53,797 nucleotides of DNA from Dysgonomonas gadei ATCC BAA-286 (GCF_000213555.1 NZ_GL891986.1:10493-64289), one strand, 5' to 3'; positions 43,184 to 52,668 are shown, counted from the first letter of the stretch. Program-made: numbers and translations. The notes: a model not told the origin generated them from the letters alone.

Positions 43184-44146
43184 ATGAGAGAAGCCGCCTT
43201 TGTTAAGGAAAACAGGAATAAGTGGCAGCAGATAGACAGTCAGACCAAAAATAAAGATATTCCGGCTGAAACACTTGCTGACAATTTTATAGAACTTACA
43301 GACGACCTCTCGTATGCACGCACTTTCTATCCCAAATCGCAGACGGTAAGATATCTCAATCAGCTAGCCGGCCGATATTTTATTAATATATACCAATACC
43401 GCAAAAAAGAGAACGGCCGTTTCCTTCGTTTTTGGAAAACCGAATTGCCGCTTATCATGTACAGGTACAGAAAGAATATGCTCTATGCGTTCTTGTTCAT
43501 GTTCGCAGGTGTACTGCTAGGAATCTTCTCCCTGCAACAGGAATCTAACTTTGCAAGCGTAGTACTCGGGCAGGGATACGTGAACATGACTCTCGAAAAC
43601 ATAGAAAACGGTGATCCGATGGCCGTATATAAAGATGATGCTAAAGGGTGGATGTTTTTTGGCATAGGAACCAATAATATCAGAGTAGCATTCTATGCTT
43701 TCATTTTCGGCATACTTTGTTCGGTGGGTACAGTTTACATAATGTTTTCTAATGGAGTAATGCTGGGTGTTTTTCAGTACTTCTTCTACCAATACGGGTT
43801 ACTTGGCGAATCAGCGTCTATCATATGGTTGCATGGCACGTTGGAAATATCGGCTATTATTATCGCCGGAGGCGCAGGTATGGTTTTGGGAAACAGTATC
43901 CTGTTCCCCGGCACCTACAAACGGATAGATGCCGTGCAGAAAGCAGTAAAAGATGCAGTAAAAATAGTTGTAGGTTTAGTTCCTGTCTTTGTAGTAGCTG
44001 CCTTTATAGAAAGCTATATTACCCGCTTGACAGATATGCCTGTATATCTTAAACTGACAATAATATGCCTGTCGGCTTTATTTATTATATGGTATTTTAT
44101 TTATTATCCTTACCTCGTAAACAAAAAAGTGAATGGAGACACATGA
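43184..44146 (+). CDS. SpoIIM-family (stage II sporulation protein M-like) membrane protein
   Basis: This 320-residue multi-pass inner-membrane protein starts at the ATG at 43184 (MREAAFVKENRNKW), placed after the promoter. Residues 1-100 are soluble and helical. About six hydrophobic segments follow, with GWMFFGIGTNNIRVAFYAFIFGI, FSNGVMLGVF and HGTLEISAIIIAGGAG, the family's hallmark stretch. The name comes from a Bacillus sporulation factor that recruits cell-wall hydrolases, but non-sporulating bacteria carry the family next to MoxR and DUF58 genes. It is the first gene of a six-gene operon; its stop overlaps the next start by 14 bases. Confidence 0.88.
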   Translation: MREAAFVKENRNKWQQIDSQTKNKDIPAETLADNFIELTDDLSYARTFYPKSQTVRYLNQLAGRYFINIYQYRKKENGRFLRFWKTELPLIMYRYRKNMLYAFLFMFAGVLLGIFSLQQESNFASVVLGQGYVNMTLENIENGDPMAVYKDDAKGWMFFGIGTNNIRVAFYAFIFGILCSVGTVYIMFSNGVMLGVFQYFFYQYGLLGESASIIWLHGTLEISAIIIAGGAGMVLGNSILFPGTYKRIDAVQKAVKDAVKIVVGLVPVFVVAAFIESYITRLTDMPVYLKLTIICLSALFIIWYFIYYPYLVNKKVNGDT

Positions 44147-45020
44147 AAAAATCAGATTGAACGGAAACCGCGATTTTAGCGGCAATTTCGATATGGCAAT
44201 AAAATTTATTAAGCAGAATTTTGGGCCTATTGCCAGAGGGCTGGTCTATCTGATACCAGTATTGCTAATAGCGGTATTTATGCTTCCGAACCTGTTCAAA
44301 ATATATTATGCGATGGGAGCCGGTAGTTATAATACGAGAGCGATGGATATGCTCTTCGATGAATATTCTTTCCTCTCTGTCGTTGGCGGAATAATAGCCT
44401 ATATATTATTACTAGTTACTATGTTCCTCATGGGACTATTTACCATAACCTATATAGCATACTATGTAAAGTCGGAAGACGGGGTGGTCAACAACGCAGA
44501 AGTATGGAGACAGGTAGCCAAAACAGCACTGCCTGCTTTCGGCGCTTCAATTCTTTTTGGGCTGGCGTTCTTGATAGGTTTCGTTCTGTGCATTATACCA
44601 TGTATTATTGTTATGGTTTATCTGGGATTTTATCTATATGCATATATCAACGAAGAACTAGGTATTATGGATAGTTTCCAACGAAGCATCGAATTAGTAA
44701 GGAATAATTTCTGGATAACATTAGGTTATGGCTTGGTGTTTGTCATTATACTCTCTTTAATTAGTTCTGTATTTGCCATACCCTATTATATAGGGTTGAT
44801 AGCAAGTACGTTTCAGGTTCAATTTTTTGCCAACGATTTTTTCTTCATCTTATCCATGATGATTCTCTTTGTGGGATCTATATTCTCATATATAATCATG
44901 TATACAGCTATGGGGGTGATGTATTACAGCCATCGCAATAAAATAGAAGGTAATGATCTGGAATTTGAGATAGACAGTATAGGAAACCAGAACGATACAC
45001 CTCCAAGCATCCCATATTAA
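44133..45020 (+). CDS. Multi-pass membrane protein of unknown function in MoxR operon
   Basis: This 295-residue product is mostly hydrophobic, with about six membrane segments (approximately residues 36-53, 80-106, 130-165, 185-215, 228-262). It contains an even-spaced CIIPCIIVMVYL segment and ends with a polar tail. I recognise the type (membrane proteins with glycerophosphodiester-phosphodiesterase-like membrane domains) but not a function. Overlap with the SpoIIM gene and tight spacing to the DUF4129 gene show that it belongs to the operon. The start at 44133 is the only reasonable ATG ahead of the conserved NFDMAIKFIK part. Confidence 0.8.
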   Translation: METHEKIRLNGNRDFSGNFDMAIKFIKQNFGPIARGLVYLIPVLLIAVFMLPNLFKIYYAMGAGSYNTRAMDMLFDEYSFLSVVGGIIAYILLLVTMFLMGLFTITYIAYYVKSEDGVVNNAEVWRQVAKTALPAFGASILFGLAFLIGFVLCIIPCIIVMVYLGFYLYAYINEELGIMDSFQRSIELVRNNFWITLGYGLVFVIILSLISSVFAIPYYIGLIASTFQVQFFANDFFFILSMMILFVGSIFSYIIMYTAMGVMYYSHRNKIEGNDLEFEIDSIGNQNDTPPSIPY

Positions 45021-45051
45021 TCCGGTCTCTGTGTTGAATAATAAGATAGAT

Positions 45052-45780
45052 ATGACATTAATAAAGAGTATATTATTTATATTCTTCGTATGCCTGTTCT
45101 CATATCTTCCGGCGCAGACCGACACTATACAAGCCTTTACAGCATCACCTCCTGCACAGGAAGCTGTAGATTTCAGAATCCCCGATGAAGCTAAAATAAA
45201 AGAATACCAGAACGATAATCGCTTCCAGTACAAAAGAATAGAAAAAGCTCCATCATGGTGGGATAAAGTTAAAAATTGGTTTTTCAACCTCTTTGCCGAT
45301 ATATTCTCAGCTGTAGCAAGATCTGGCTTTCCGGGAGTTATAGTCCTGATAGCGCTGATTGTTATCATATGCCTGATTATATTGAAGCTTGCCGGCGTGG
45401 ATTTCAGAACAGTGTTTGGGAAGAAAAAGATGGATACGCCCGAAATCGACATTTATACTGAGAATGTACACAACATGGATTTCGATTCGCTGATAGCGAA
45501 TGCGTTGAAAAATAAAGATTACCGTCTTGTTATACGCTTCCTATATCTGAAAAATCTGAAACTTCTGACAGATAAGGAAATTATAGAGTGGAAACCAAAT
45601 AAGACCAATTATAGTTACCAGTATGAGATAGAAAATCAGACTGTACGTTCCCTCTTTATCGAAACAACACTCATTTTCGACTATATATGGTACGGCGAAT
45701 TTATTCCTGATGAAAGAAACTTTCCTGTAATATATAACCGGATGGAGTCTTTCTCTAAAACGATAGCCAATGAAAGATAA
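45052..45780 (+). CDS. DUF4129-domain membrane protein
   Basis: This is a 242-residue product. The ATG at 45052 is chosen over a GTG at 45031 because it opens directly into a signal peptide (MTLIKSILFIFFVCLF..LPAQ). A periplasmic segment of about 70 residues with Trp-rich WWDKVKNWFFNLF is followed by one transmembrane helix (about 96-116) and a cytoplasmic DUF4129 domain (about 145-235, with DYRLVIRFLYLKNLKLL and TNYSYQYEI). DUF4129 proteins accompany MoxR/DUF58 genes in many phyla; the biochemical role is not established. The last 11 bases overlap the next gene. Confidence 0.85.
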   Translation: MTLIKSILFIFFVCLFSYLPAQTDTIQAFTASPPAQEAVDFRIPDEAKIKEYQNDNRFQYKRIEKAPSWWDKVKNWFFNLFADIFSAVARSGFPGVIVLIALIVIICLIILKLAGVDFRTVFGKKKMDTPEIDIYTENVHNMDFDSLIANALKNKDYRLVIRFLYLKNLKLLTDKEIIEWKPNKTNYSYQYEIENQTVRSLFIETTLIFDYIWYGEFIPDERNFPVIYNRMESFSKTIANER

Positions 45781-47149
45781 GAAGATGATAACACTTATTG
45801 TGGTGATTGTCCTCTTACTATTCGGACTCTCATTCGCAAGGTCTAAGGCTCCGAAGCCTGTAGATTGGTCTCCTACTTTCATTAATTCTAAAACAGGACC
45901 TTACGGCACATATATTACATACCAGTTACTGAGTGATATCTTCGATAAAAAGAATATACGTGTCACCCGTATGCCAGTTTATAACAATCTGAATAAAAAT
46001 GTGGGAGAATACCTTACTTATGATGATTCATACTCATACGAAGACAATGATTATTCTGACACATACGAGGAATCAACAGTCTCGGATTATCCGGACTATG
46101 AGACCGACTCCACAACAGGTCATATAGAAGAGCAAGTGGGAATCAACAGTACACCCGAGGTAGAATATGACCCCACTTCATGGTATGCCGATCTGGATAA
46201 TATATCTGACACCACTTCATATATATTCATAAATACAAGTTTTACGCTTGATAAACTTGACATGGAGTATATGCTGGACTTTGTAGGATTGGGTAATAAT
46301 GTCTTTATTTCTGCCGAAACAATAGACAGAAAGCTAATGGATACATTGAAAATAAAGACGGATGCTAAATATTTCCAGACAGATACAGTCTACAACCTTA
46401 CCGATCACTCCGCAAAAAAATACAGTTTCGGCAGTATTCAGGGACAGGTAAAATTCAATACAGATAGCTGTAAACTCTCTGTCAGACCTTTGGCCTTTAA
46501 CAATAAGAAAGATACCGTATTCATCGATGTTAAGTATGGCAAAGGCCATATTTATCTGCATTCCGTGCCTTCAGCTTTTGCAAATGTGAACATGCTTCAA
46601 ACCGGAAAGTACGATTTTGGGTTCCGGTGTTTATCGTACCTGCCCAAAAACAGCAAGATAATCTGGGACGAATACCAGAAGCAGGGTTCACTGGGTGAAG
46701 GAAGCGATTTTAAGGTAATGTTAAATAATCCGCCTTTACGTGTGGCATTGTATGTTATCCTTATCGGATTTCTGCTGTTCATGTTATTCCGGTCGAAGCG
46801 CATCCAACGAGCTATTCCAATTATTAAGCCCCCGGTAAATTCATCCTTAGAGTTTTTGGGTACAATAAGTAATCTATATTACCGAAAGAAGGATTTCAAT
46901 ACAATATTGGCGAAGCGGCATGCATATTTTCTCGATTACATCAGGAAACACTATTACATGCCAACCGAAAATATCGATAACGAATTTGTAAATGTATTAA
47001 GCGCGAAATCGGGAATGAATAAAGACAAACTTAGTGAATTATTCCATATCTATAAGGATCTATCCACTTTAGCCTTTATTGAAACGCAGCCCTTCCTGAG
47101 ATACAATAACTTGTTGGAAGAGTTTTACAGAACCGTAAAAAACAAATAA
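45770..47149 (+). CDS. DUF4350-domain membrane protein
   Basis: This 459-residue protein has an N-terminal membrane anchor (about 5-25), a long extracytoplasmic domain of the DUF4350 / glutamine-amidotransferase-like type (about 35-320: TYITYQLLSDIFDKKNI, YIFINTSFTLDKLDMEYML, VFISAETIDRKLMDTL), a second transmembrane helix (about 325-342) and a cytoplasmic C-terminal domain. A tract of about 45 residues rich in Tyr, Asp, Glu, Ser and Thr (about 85-130) interrupts the first part and looks disordered. It starts 11 bases before the end of the DUF4129 gene, so the two are translationally coupled. Operon context links it to MoxR. Confidence 0.85.
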   Translation: MKDKKMITLIVVIVLLLFGLSFARSKAPKPVDWSPTFINSKTGPYGTYITYQLLSDIFDKKNIRVTRMPVYNNLNKNVGEYLTYDDSYSYEDNDYSDTYEESTVSDYPDYETDSTTGHIEEQVGINSTPEVEYDPTSWYADLDNISDTTSYIFINTSFTLDKLDMEYMLDFVGLGNNVFISAETIDRKLMDTLKIKTDAKYFQTDTVYNLTDHSAKKYSFGSIQGQVKFNTDSCKLSVRPLAFNNKKDTVFIDVKYGKGHIYLHSVPSAFANVNMLQTGKYDFGFRCLSYLPKNSKIIWDEYQKQGSLGEGSDFKVMLNNPPLRVALYVILIGFLLFMLFRSKRIQRAIPIIKPPVNSSLEFLGTISNLYYRKKDFNTILAKRHAYFLDYIRKHYYMPTENIDNEFVNVLSAKSGMNKDKLSELFHIYKDLSTLAFIETQPFLRYNNLLEEFYRTVKNK

Positions 47150-47159
47150 ACAGAAATAT

Positions 47160-48134
47160 ATGTCAGATTTAGAATTCCAGTCGAGAATAGATTTCTCCGA
47201 ATTGAGCCAAAGCGTTCAAAGCATAAAAAACGAAATCGGGCGGGTTGTTGTCGGCCAGCATCAGTTGATAGAACAAATGATTGTTGCTATTCTGGCTAAC
47301 GGCCATGTGCTGGTAGAAGGCGTGCCCGGTGTTGCAAAAACATTATCGGCAAAGCTTTTAGCCAAGACAATCGATGTAGGATTCAGCCGTATCCAGTTTA
47401 CCCCCGACCTGATGCCGTCAGATGTATTGGGCACGAGTATTTTCATGCCGGGAGCCGCTAAGTTCGAATTCAAGAAAGGGCCTATATTCTCCAATATAGT
47501 CCTGATAGACGAGATTAACCGTTCTCCTGCCAAGACTCAGGCCGCTTTGTTCGAAGTGATGGAAGAACGTCAGGTTACAAATGACGGTACCACATATAAG
47601 ATGGATTATCCGTTCCTCGTAATAGCCACACAAAACCCTATCGAACAAGAAGGTACTTATCGCCTGCCGGAAGCACAGCTAGACCGTTTCCTCTTCAAGA
47701 TAGTAGTGGATTATCCGAACATCGTCGATGAAATCGCTATTCTAGACCGCCAGAACAAAGGTGAACTAACTATAGATGTAGGTATAAACGCCGTGTTAGA
47801 TGCTGCAAAGCTCAACCGCTTGCGTCAGGCTGTGGAAAAAGTATTGGTTGAACATCATTTACTCGAATACATCGCACAAATAGTGTCTGCCACCCGTCAG
47901 AGTCCATGGATAACATTAGGTGCTTCGCCTCGTGCTTCCCTGGCCATACTGAATGCGTCAAAAGCATTGGCTGCGATCAGAGGCCGTGATTTTATTACGC
48001 CTGACGATATAAAAGAAATGGCAGTGCCTGTGCTTCGTCACAGAGTATTATTAACACCCGAAAAAGAAATGGACGGTACATCTACCGATACAATCATATG
48101 GCAATTGATAGACAAAGCGGAGGTTCCCCGGTAA
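47160..48134 (+). CDS. MoxR-family AAA+ ATPase
   Basis: This 324-residue cytoplasmic AAA_3 ATPase is thought to act as a chaperone for metal or complex insertion with vWA or DUF58 partners. Walker A is GVPGVAKT (about 55-62), Walker B is VLIDEINR (about 116-123), sensor 1 is in ATQNPIEQEGTY and the arginine region in LPEAQLDRFLFK. The lid domain has TLGASPRASLAILNASKA, typical of the subfamily. It begins 11 bases after the DUF4350 gene and its 3' end overlaps the DUF58 gene by 37 bases, so the pair is translationally coupled. MoxR-DUF58 pairs are known to go together. Confidence 0.95.
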   Translation: MSDLEFQSRIDFSELSQSVQSIKNEIGRVVVGQHQLIEQMIVAILANGHVLVEGVPGVAKTLSAKLLAKTIDVGFSRIQFTPDLMPSDVLGTSIFMPGAAKFEFKKGPIFSNIVLIDEINRSPAKTQAALFEVMEERQVTNDGTTYKMDYPFLVIATQNPIEQEGTYRLPEAQLDRFLFKIVVDYPNIVDEIAILDRQNKGELTIDVGINAVLDAAKLNRLRQAVEKVLVEHHLLEYIAQIVSATRQSPWITLGASPRASLAILNASKALAAIRGRDFITPDDIKEMAVPVLRHRVLLTPEKEMDGTSTDTIIWQLIDKAEVPR

Positions 48135-49465
48135 TACGGTTTATTAAGAGTCTCTATCTTACAAACCTGCTCTTTATTACACTGGCATTATGTGTGATAG
48201 GACTTTTCGCATGCTTTATTTTCGATGAATATTTCTACCTGATGCAGCTCGTATTGGGTGTATTCTGCGTATTCATCCTGCTGGATATATTCACCGTCTT
48301 TCGTCAAAAGAAAGGAATAATAGGTTCGCGTAATTGTCCCGACAGGCTATCAAATGGTGACCAAAATACAATATCTTTCTCTATTACAAACAGATATCCG
48401 TTCAAAGTCAGGATAAAAATAGTAGAGGAAGTACCTTTCCAATTTCAGAAAAGAGATCTGATATTCAGAACTTCCCTGGGAGTAGACAAAGCAGAGGTCT
48501 TTTATTACGACTTACGCCCTACCCGGCGGGGAGTATATCAATTTGGCGCTCTGAATGTTTATGTGTCAGGTTTGTTCGGCTTCGTCAGCAGACGTTATAT
48601 CTTCGACAACCATAAGGATGTGGCGGTATATCCTTCGTTTATCGAGATGCATAAATATGAATTGCTGGCTGCATCGCACCGCCTTACCGATTACGGGGTG
48701 AAAAGGATCAGGCGGATAGGACATGCTACGGAGTTCGACCATATAAAACATTATACACTCGGAGACGACCCCCGCACAATCAACTATAAAGCTACAGCCC
48801 GTATGAACCAACTCATGGTGAATACATATCAGGAAGAGAAGTCTCAGCCTGTATATTGCCTTATAGATAAAGGGCGTACAATGAAAATGCCGTTTAATGG
48901 GCTTACATTGCTCGATTATGCTATCAATTCGACCTTAATGGTATGCAGTACAGCACTTAACAAAGGCGATAAAGCAGGGCTGATAACATTCTCGAAAGGA
49001 ATAGACGAAATACTGCCTGCCGATAAGCATCGCCGTCAACGAAACAAGATACTGGAAACACTGTACGCACAGCAAACCGACTTCAAGGAAGCCGACTATG
49101 AACGCCTGTATGTCACCGTACGCCGTAAACTGACACAGCGAAGCCTGATAATCCTATATACCAACTTCGAAACAGTAAACAGCATGCGCCGCCAATTGAA
49201 ATACCTGAGCAGTATGGCCAAAGATCACCTGGTACTGGTTGCTTTCTTCCTCAACTCGGAGTTTAACGAAGTTTTGGATACCTCACCTTCCAATCTGGAA
49301 GAAACTTTCCGCAAAGGGATGGCTGAAAAACTGTCGTATGACAAACTGCTTATTGTAAAAGAACTGAACAGGTACGGGATTTATACAATATTGTCAAAGC
49401 CCGAGAATCTGACAATCGACTCCATCAATAAATATCTGGAGTTCAAATCGAGAGGCCTGATATGA
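48098..49465 (+). CDS. DUF58-domain protein (vWA-like partner of MoxR)
   Basis: This 455-residue protein has two N-terminal transmembrane helices (about 18-60) and a DUF58 domain (about 190-280), with the diagnostic DDPRTINYKATARMNQLMVNTYQEEKSQ region (given in part) followed by LIDKGRTMKMP, a degenerate MIDAS-like stretch. The ATG at 48098 is the only standard start before the first membrane helix and makes a 37-base overlap with the MoxR gene; the first ten residues are coded by the moxR tail. It is the last gene of the operon and is followed by a stem-loop made of filler-repeat sequence. Confidence 0.9.
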   Translation: MAIDRQSGGSPVIRFIKSLYLTNLLFITLALCVIGLFACFIFDEYFYLMQLVLGVFCVFILLDIFTVFRQKKGIIGSRNCPDRLSNGDQNTISFSITNRYPFKVRIKIVEEVPFQFQKRDLIFRTSLGVDKAEVFYYDLRPTRRGVYQFGALNVYVSGLFGFVSRRYIFDNHKDVAVYPSFIEMHKYELLAASHRLTDYGVKRIRRIGHATEFDHIKHYTLGDDPRTINYKATARMNQLMVNTYQEEKSQPVYCLIDKGRTMKMPFNGLTLLDYAINSTLMVCSTALNKGDKAGLITFSKGIDEILPADKHRRQRNKILETLYAQQTDFKEADYERLYVTVRRKLTQRSLIILYTNFETVNSMRRQLKYLSSMAKDHLVLVAFFLNSEFNEVLDTSPSNLEETFRKGMAEKLSYDKLLIVKELNRYGIYTILSKPENLTIDSINKYLEFKSRGLI

Positions 49466-49470
49466 GTAGT

Positions 49471-49510
49471 AAGTATTGAGTAATAAGTCGTAAGTCATTA
49501 CCCAATACTT
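49471..49510. terminator. Bidirectional hairpin between DUF58 gene and maeB
   Basis: A 14-base arm (49471-49484) pairs with 49497-49510 with one mismatch around a 12-base loop, and flanking GAGTAGT / ACTACT words extend it. It sits between convergent genes. The T-runs are poor, so its strength as a terminator is uncertain. Confidence 0.5.
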
Positions 49511-49524
49511 AGTACCTACTACTT

Positions 49525-51813
49525 CTACTCCTGCAATTCTCCGCCCTGAGACGCAATCGCATCCACCACAGCAATAGTGGTAAGATTTATAATATCCCGT
49601 ACAGAACTTTCAATATCGGTGAAATGTACAGGTTTGCGCAGTCCCATCTGGATAGGCCCGATACTTTCGCCGGCAATACCGAGTTCCATAAGCAGCTTAC
49701 TGGATATATTCGCAGAGCTCAGATTCGGGAATATCAATGTATTTACATCCTTACCTCTTAGTGCATTGAAAGGGAAAGTCCTGTCCCTTAGCTCCTTGTT
49801 CATTGCAAAGTTCAGTTGCATTTCGCCGTCAATCTTGAATTCAGGATAATTCTCATGGAAGTACCGTACAGCATTTGCAATACTCTTAGGGCTACCATTA
49901 TCATCAGCACCATAATTTGAGAATGACAACATGGCCATTACCGGCTCTGTAGCAAAATATTTTACAGCGTCGTGAGTCAGTTTCACTATTTCGATCAGAG
50001 TATCCTCTTCCGGCCAGCGATTAATCAATGTATCGGCCAGAAAATAAGGGCCTCTCTTTGTTTGTACAATATGCATTGCTCCAAAGTGCTTATAATTCGG
50101 CCGCAATCCGATAACTTCCAGAGCAGTACGGGCAAATTCACGATAATGGCTGTAAATTCCTGTTATCACAGCATCAGCGTCACCTGTTTCCACCATCATC
50201 ATACCAAAGTAGTTACGGTCGCTCATTTTCTCAAAGGCTTCCTGATAACGGATACCTTCTCTCGACTTCTTTTCACTTAATATCTTTGCATAACGGCTAC
50301 GCCTCACATCTTCCGATATATTACGATGATCTATAATCTGTATTCCATTCAGTTCAAGTCCGTTTTCACCGGCAATATTCCTGATACGATCTTCACTTCC
50401 CAACAGGATAGGATGGCACAAACCATCTTTATGTGCGAAAATTGCAGCCTTTATCATATTGATATGGTTACCCTCGCAATATACAACCCGTTTAGGATCA
50501 CTCTTAGCCAAATGAGTAAGACGGTGTATAAGCTTATTGCTGTAACCCAGCATCTCCGATAGCTTATTCGCATATGTATCCCAGTCGGTAATCTGTTTAC
50601 GTGCAACACCGCTTTCGATAGCCGCTTTGGCTACTGCAACAGAGACGGTAGTCAGCAAACGCGGATCAAGGGGCTTAGGTATAATGTATTCTTTGCCGAA
50701 AGACAGACGCTTCAACTCATAGGCTGTATTAATAACATCCGGAACAGGTTCCTTTGCCAGATCGGCAATAGCACGTGCCGCAGCTAATTTCATTTCTTCA
50801 TTGATACCTGTAGCCCTCACATCAAGTGCTCCACGGAATATATAAGGAAATCCCAGCACATTGTTTACCTGATTAGGATAATCTGAACGGCCTGTGGCAA
50901 AAACAATATCATCGCGGGAAGCCATTGCTTCTTCGTATGAAATCTCGGGATTAGGATTCGCCAGAGCAAATACAATCGAATCGGGACCCATTTTGCGAAT
51001 CATCTCCTTTGTCAATACATCAGCTTTAGATAAACCTAAAAACACATCGGCACCTTCTAAGGCTTCAGTCAGCGTTGTTATATCTCTATCGGTCGCAAAA
51101 CATTTCTTTATATCACTCAGATCATTACGTCTTGTAGTAAGTACCCCCTTACTATCGCACATAATTATATTTTCCTTCCTTACTCCGAATTTCATATAGA
51201 GGTTGGTACAGGCAACTGCCGAAGCTCCTGCTCCGTTCACAACCAGCTTTATTTTCGAAATGTCCTTATTTGTTACATCCAGTGCATTCAGCAACGCCGC
51301 CGCCGATATAATAGCCGTGCCATGCTGATCGTCATGCATTACCGGAATATCGAGCTCTTCGCGCAGGCGTCGCTCTATCTCGAAGCATTCCGGAGCTTTT
51401 ATGTCTTCCAGATTGATTCCTCCGAATGTAGGGGAAATTGCTTTTACTGTCTGTATAAATTTTTCCGGATCTTTTTCATCCACCTCAATATCAAAGACAT
51501 CGATTCCTCCATATATCTTAAATAGCAATCCCTTACCTTCCATTACCGGCTTGCCCGCCAGAGCACCGATATCTCCCAATCCCAGAACGGCCGTACCATT
51601 AGATATAACAGCTACGAGATTCCCTTTAGCTGTGTAATCATAAGCTGTCTGAGGATATTTTTCTATCTCCAGACATGGCTCGGCTACACCGGGCGAATAT
51701 GCCAAAGCTAAATCGGTTTGAGTACTGTGGGGTTTTGAGGGAATAACTTCAATTTTTCCCGGTCTGCCTGATGAGTGATACTTTAAAGCAGCTTCTCTTG
51801 TAACTTTAGGCAT
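49525..51813 (-). CDS. maeB: NADP-dependent malic enzyme with phosphotransacetylase-like domain
   Basis: This 762-residue cytoplasmic enzyme oxidatively decarboxylates malate to pyruvate with NADP. The start at 51813 (MPKVTREAALKYH) is chosen since a -7 element lies only a few bases before the alternative ATG at 51858. Residues 1-380 are the malic domain with the substrate region YSPGVAEPCLEI, the GTAVLGLGDIGALAGKPVMEGKG block, HDDQHGTAI and the nucleotide loop VVNGAGASAVACTNLY. The remaining 380 residues are a phosphotransacetylase-like domain (from about 430), common in the MaeB class and thought to be regulatory, with acetyl-CoA as effector. Single gene. It would feed pyruvate and NADPH into biosynthesis. 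Confidence 0.96.
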   Translation of the reverse strand: MPKVTREAALKYHSSGRPGKIEVIPSKPHSTQTDLALAYSPGVAEPCLEIEKYPQTAYDYTAKGNLVAVISNGTAVLGLGDIGALAGKPVMEGKGLLFKIYGGIDVFDIEVDEKDPEKFIQTVKAISPTFGGINLEDIKAPECFEIERRLREELDIPVMHDDQHGTAIISAAALLNALDVTNKDISKIKLVVNGAGASAVACTNLYMKFGVRKENIIMCDSKGVLTTRRNDLSDIKKCFATDRDITTLTEALEGADVFLGLSKADVLTKEMIRKMGPDSIVFALANPNPEISYEEAMASRDDIVFATGRSDYPNQVNNVLGFPYIFRGALDVRATGINEEMKLAAARAIADLAKEPVPDVINTAYELKRLSFGKEYIIPKPLDPRLLTTVSVAVAKAAIESGVARKQITDWDTYANKLSEMLGYSNKLIHRLTHLAKSDPKRVVYCEGNHINMIKAAIFAHKDGLCHPILLGSEDRIRNIAGENGLELNGIQIIDHRNISEDVRRSRYAKILSEKKSREGIRYQEAFEKMSDRNYFGMMMVETGDADAVITGIYSHYREFARTALEVIGLRPNYKHFGAMHIVQTKRGPYFLADTLINRWPEEDTLIEIVKLTHDAVKYFATEPVMAMLSFSNYGADDNGSPKSIANAVRYFHENYPEFKIDGEMQLNFAMNKELRDRTFPFNALRGKDVNTLIFPNLSSANISSKLLMELGIAGESIGPIQMGLRKPVHFTDIESSVRDIINLTTIAVVDAIASQGGELQE

Positions 51814-51868
51814 AATCTTAAGATTTTTATAAGTTTTACTAATTATATCAACTAGCATGATTTAGAAA

Positions 51869-51876
51869 CAAAGTTA
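51869..51876 (-). promoter_or_regulatory. -7 element of maeB
   Basis: The minus strand reads TAACTTTG, a perfect -7 match, giving a leader of about 50 bases to the start at 51813. Confidence 0.65.
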
Positions 51877-52243
51877 CAAAAAAGGAATCTGATACAGGCA
51901 GATTTTAGGTTAATCGTTATGACAATAAAAAGTGTTTTTCAACATAAAAATGACATAAAATACAGTCTAAGAACAAACCTTTTCAACTTCGTTAACATCA
52001 TAAAGTCAAAACACAATATAATAAAATTAGATATTTAGCTTTAATACAATAATTTGACACAGGATGATGAAGAAAGTATAATAATAGGTAACAGCTCAAT
52101 TTTTACACAGTTTTCATTTTAACGATAAAAGCATTATAAGCGACACTCAACATTTACAGTTAGCAGTCATCAGTTAACAGAAACACAGGTCTTTCAACTT
52201 ATTATTTAAAACTTATAATCCATCACCTCTCACCACATTTAAG

Positions 52244-52349
52244 TTTATTAACTATGTTTAGTTAAAACCTGACACATCTGACAGCTTTTTCATTATTTTC
52301 ACCTTGTGTATTTCACACTTATTAACTATATATAGTTAAAAGGTAACAA
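52244..52349. repeat. Inverted-repeat block B, right copy
   Basis: Sub-blocks 52244-52297 and 52321-52349 match the reverse complement of 27779-27832 and 27727-27754. They are in the orientation and order expected of a single ancestral arm shared with block A. Confidence 0.8.
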
Positions 52350-52385
52350 TGAAAACAATTAATAATTAAGAATGAAAAATTAATA

Positions 52386-52497
52386 ATTAATAATTATCTT
52401 GTCATGCTGAGCAGAGCGAAGCATTCCGTTAACAAAAAAACTCCGTGTTACTCCTTTTACTTCGTGGTTAAAAAACTCAACAAAGACACTAAGGAGC
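52386..52497. repeat. Short intergenic repeat cluster
   Basis: Three recognisable pieces follow each other: GTCATGCTGAGCAGAGCGAA (52398-52417) with AGCATTCC after it, then CTCCGTGTTACTCCTTTTAC and TTCGTGGTTAAAAAACTCAA, then CAAAGACACTAAGGAGC. Very similar strings occur between genes in unrelated bacteria by my recollection. Confidence 0.55.
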
Positions 52498-52668
52498 AAA
52501 AAGGTAACAAAAGTAACACCTTTTTAGCTATTAGCTGATAGTTGCCAGTCAATAACTTATGTACAAAACTTGACAAACTAGACACATTTTCCACTATTTT
52601 TTATCTGTCACTTTTTCCCTCTCTGTAAGTCCCCTTTGGGGATCGGGGGGCCTATCAAAATTTCAAAG
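52498..52668. repeat. Inverted-repeat block A, right copy
   Basis: This 171-base block matches the reverse complement of 27290-27459 with about five substitutions and one gap. Similarity continues more weakly to about 52706 (TAGCTAACTACATAGATAA against the left flank). Confidence 0.9.
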
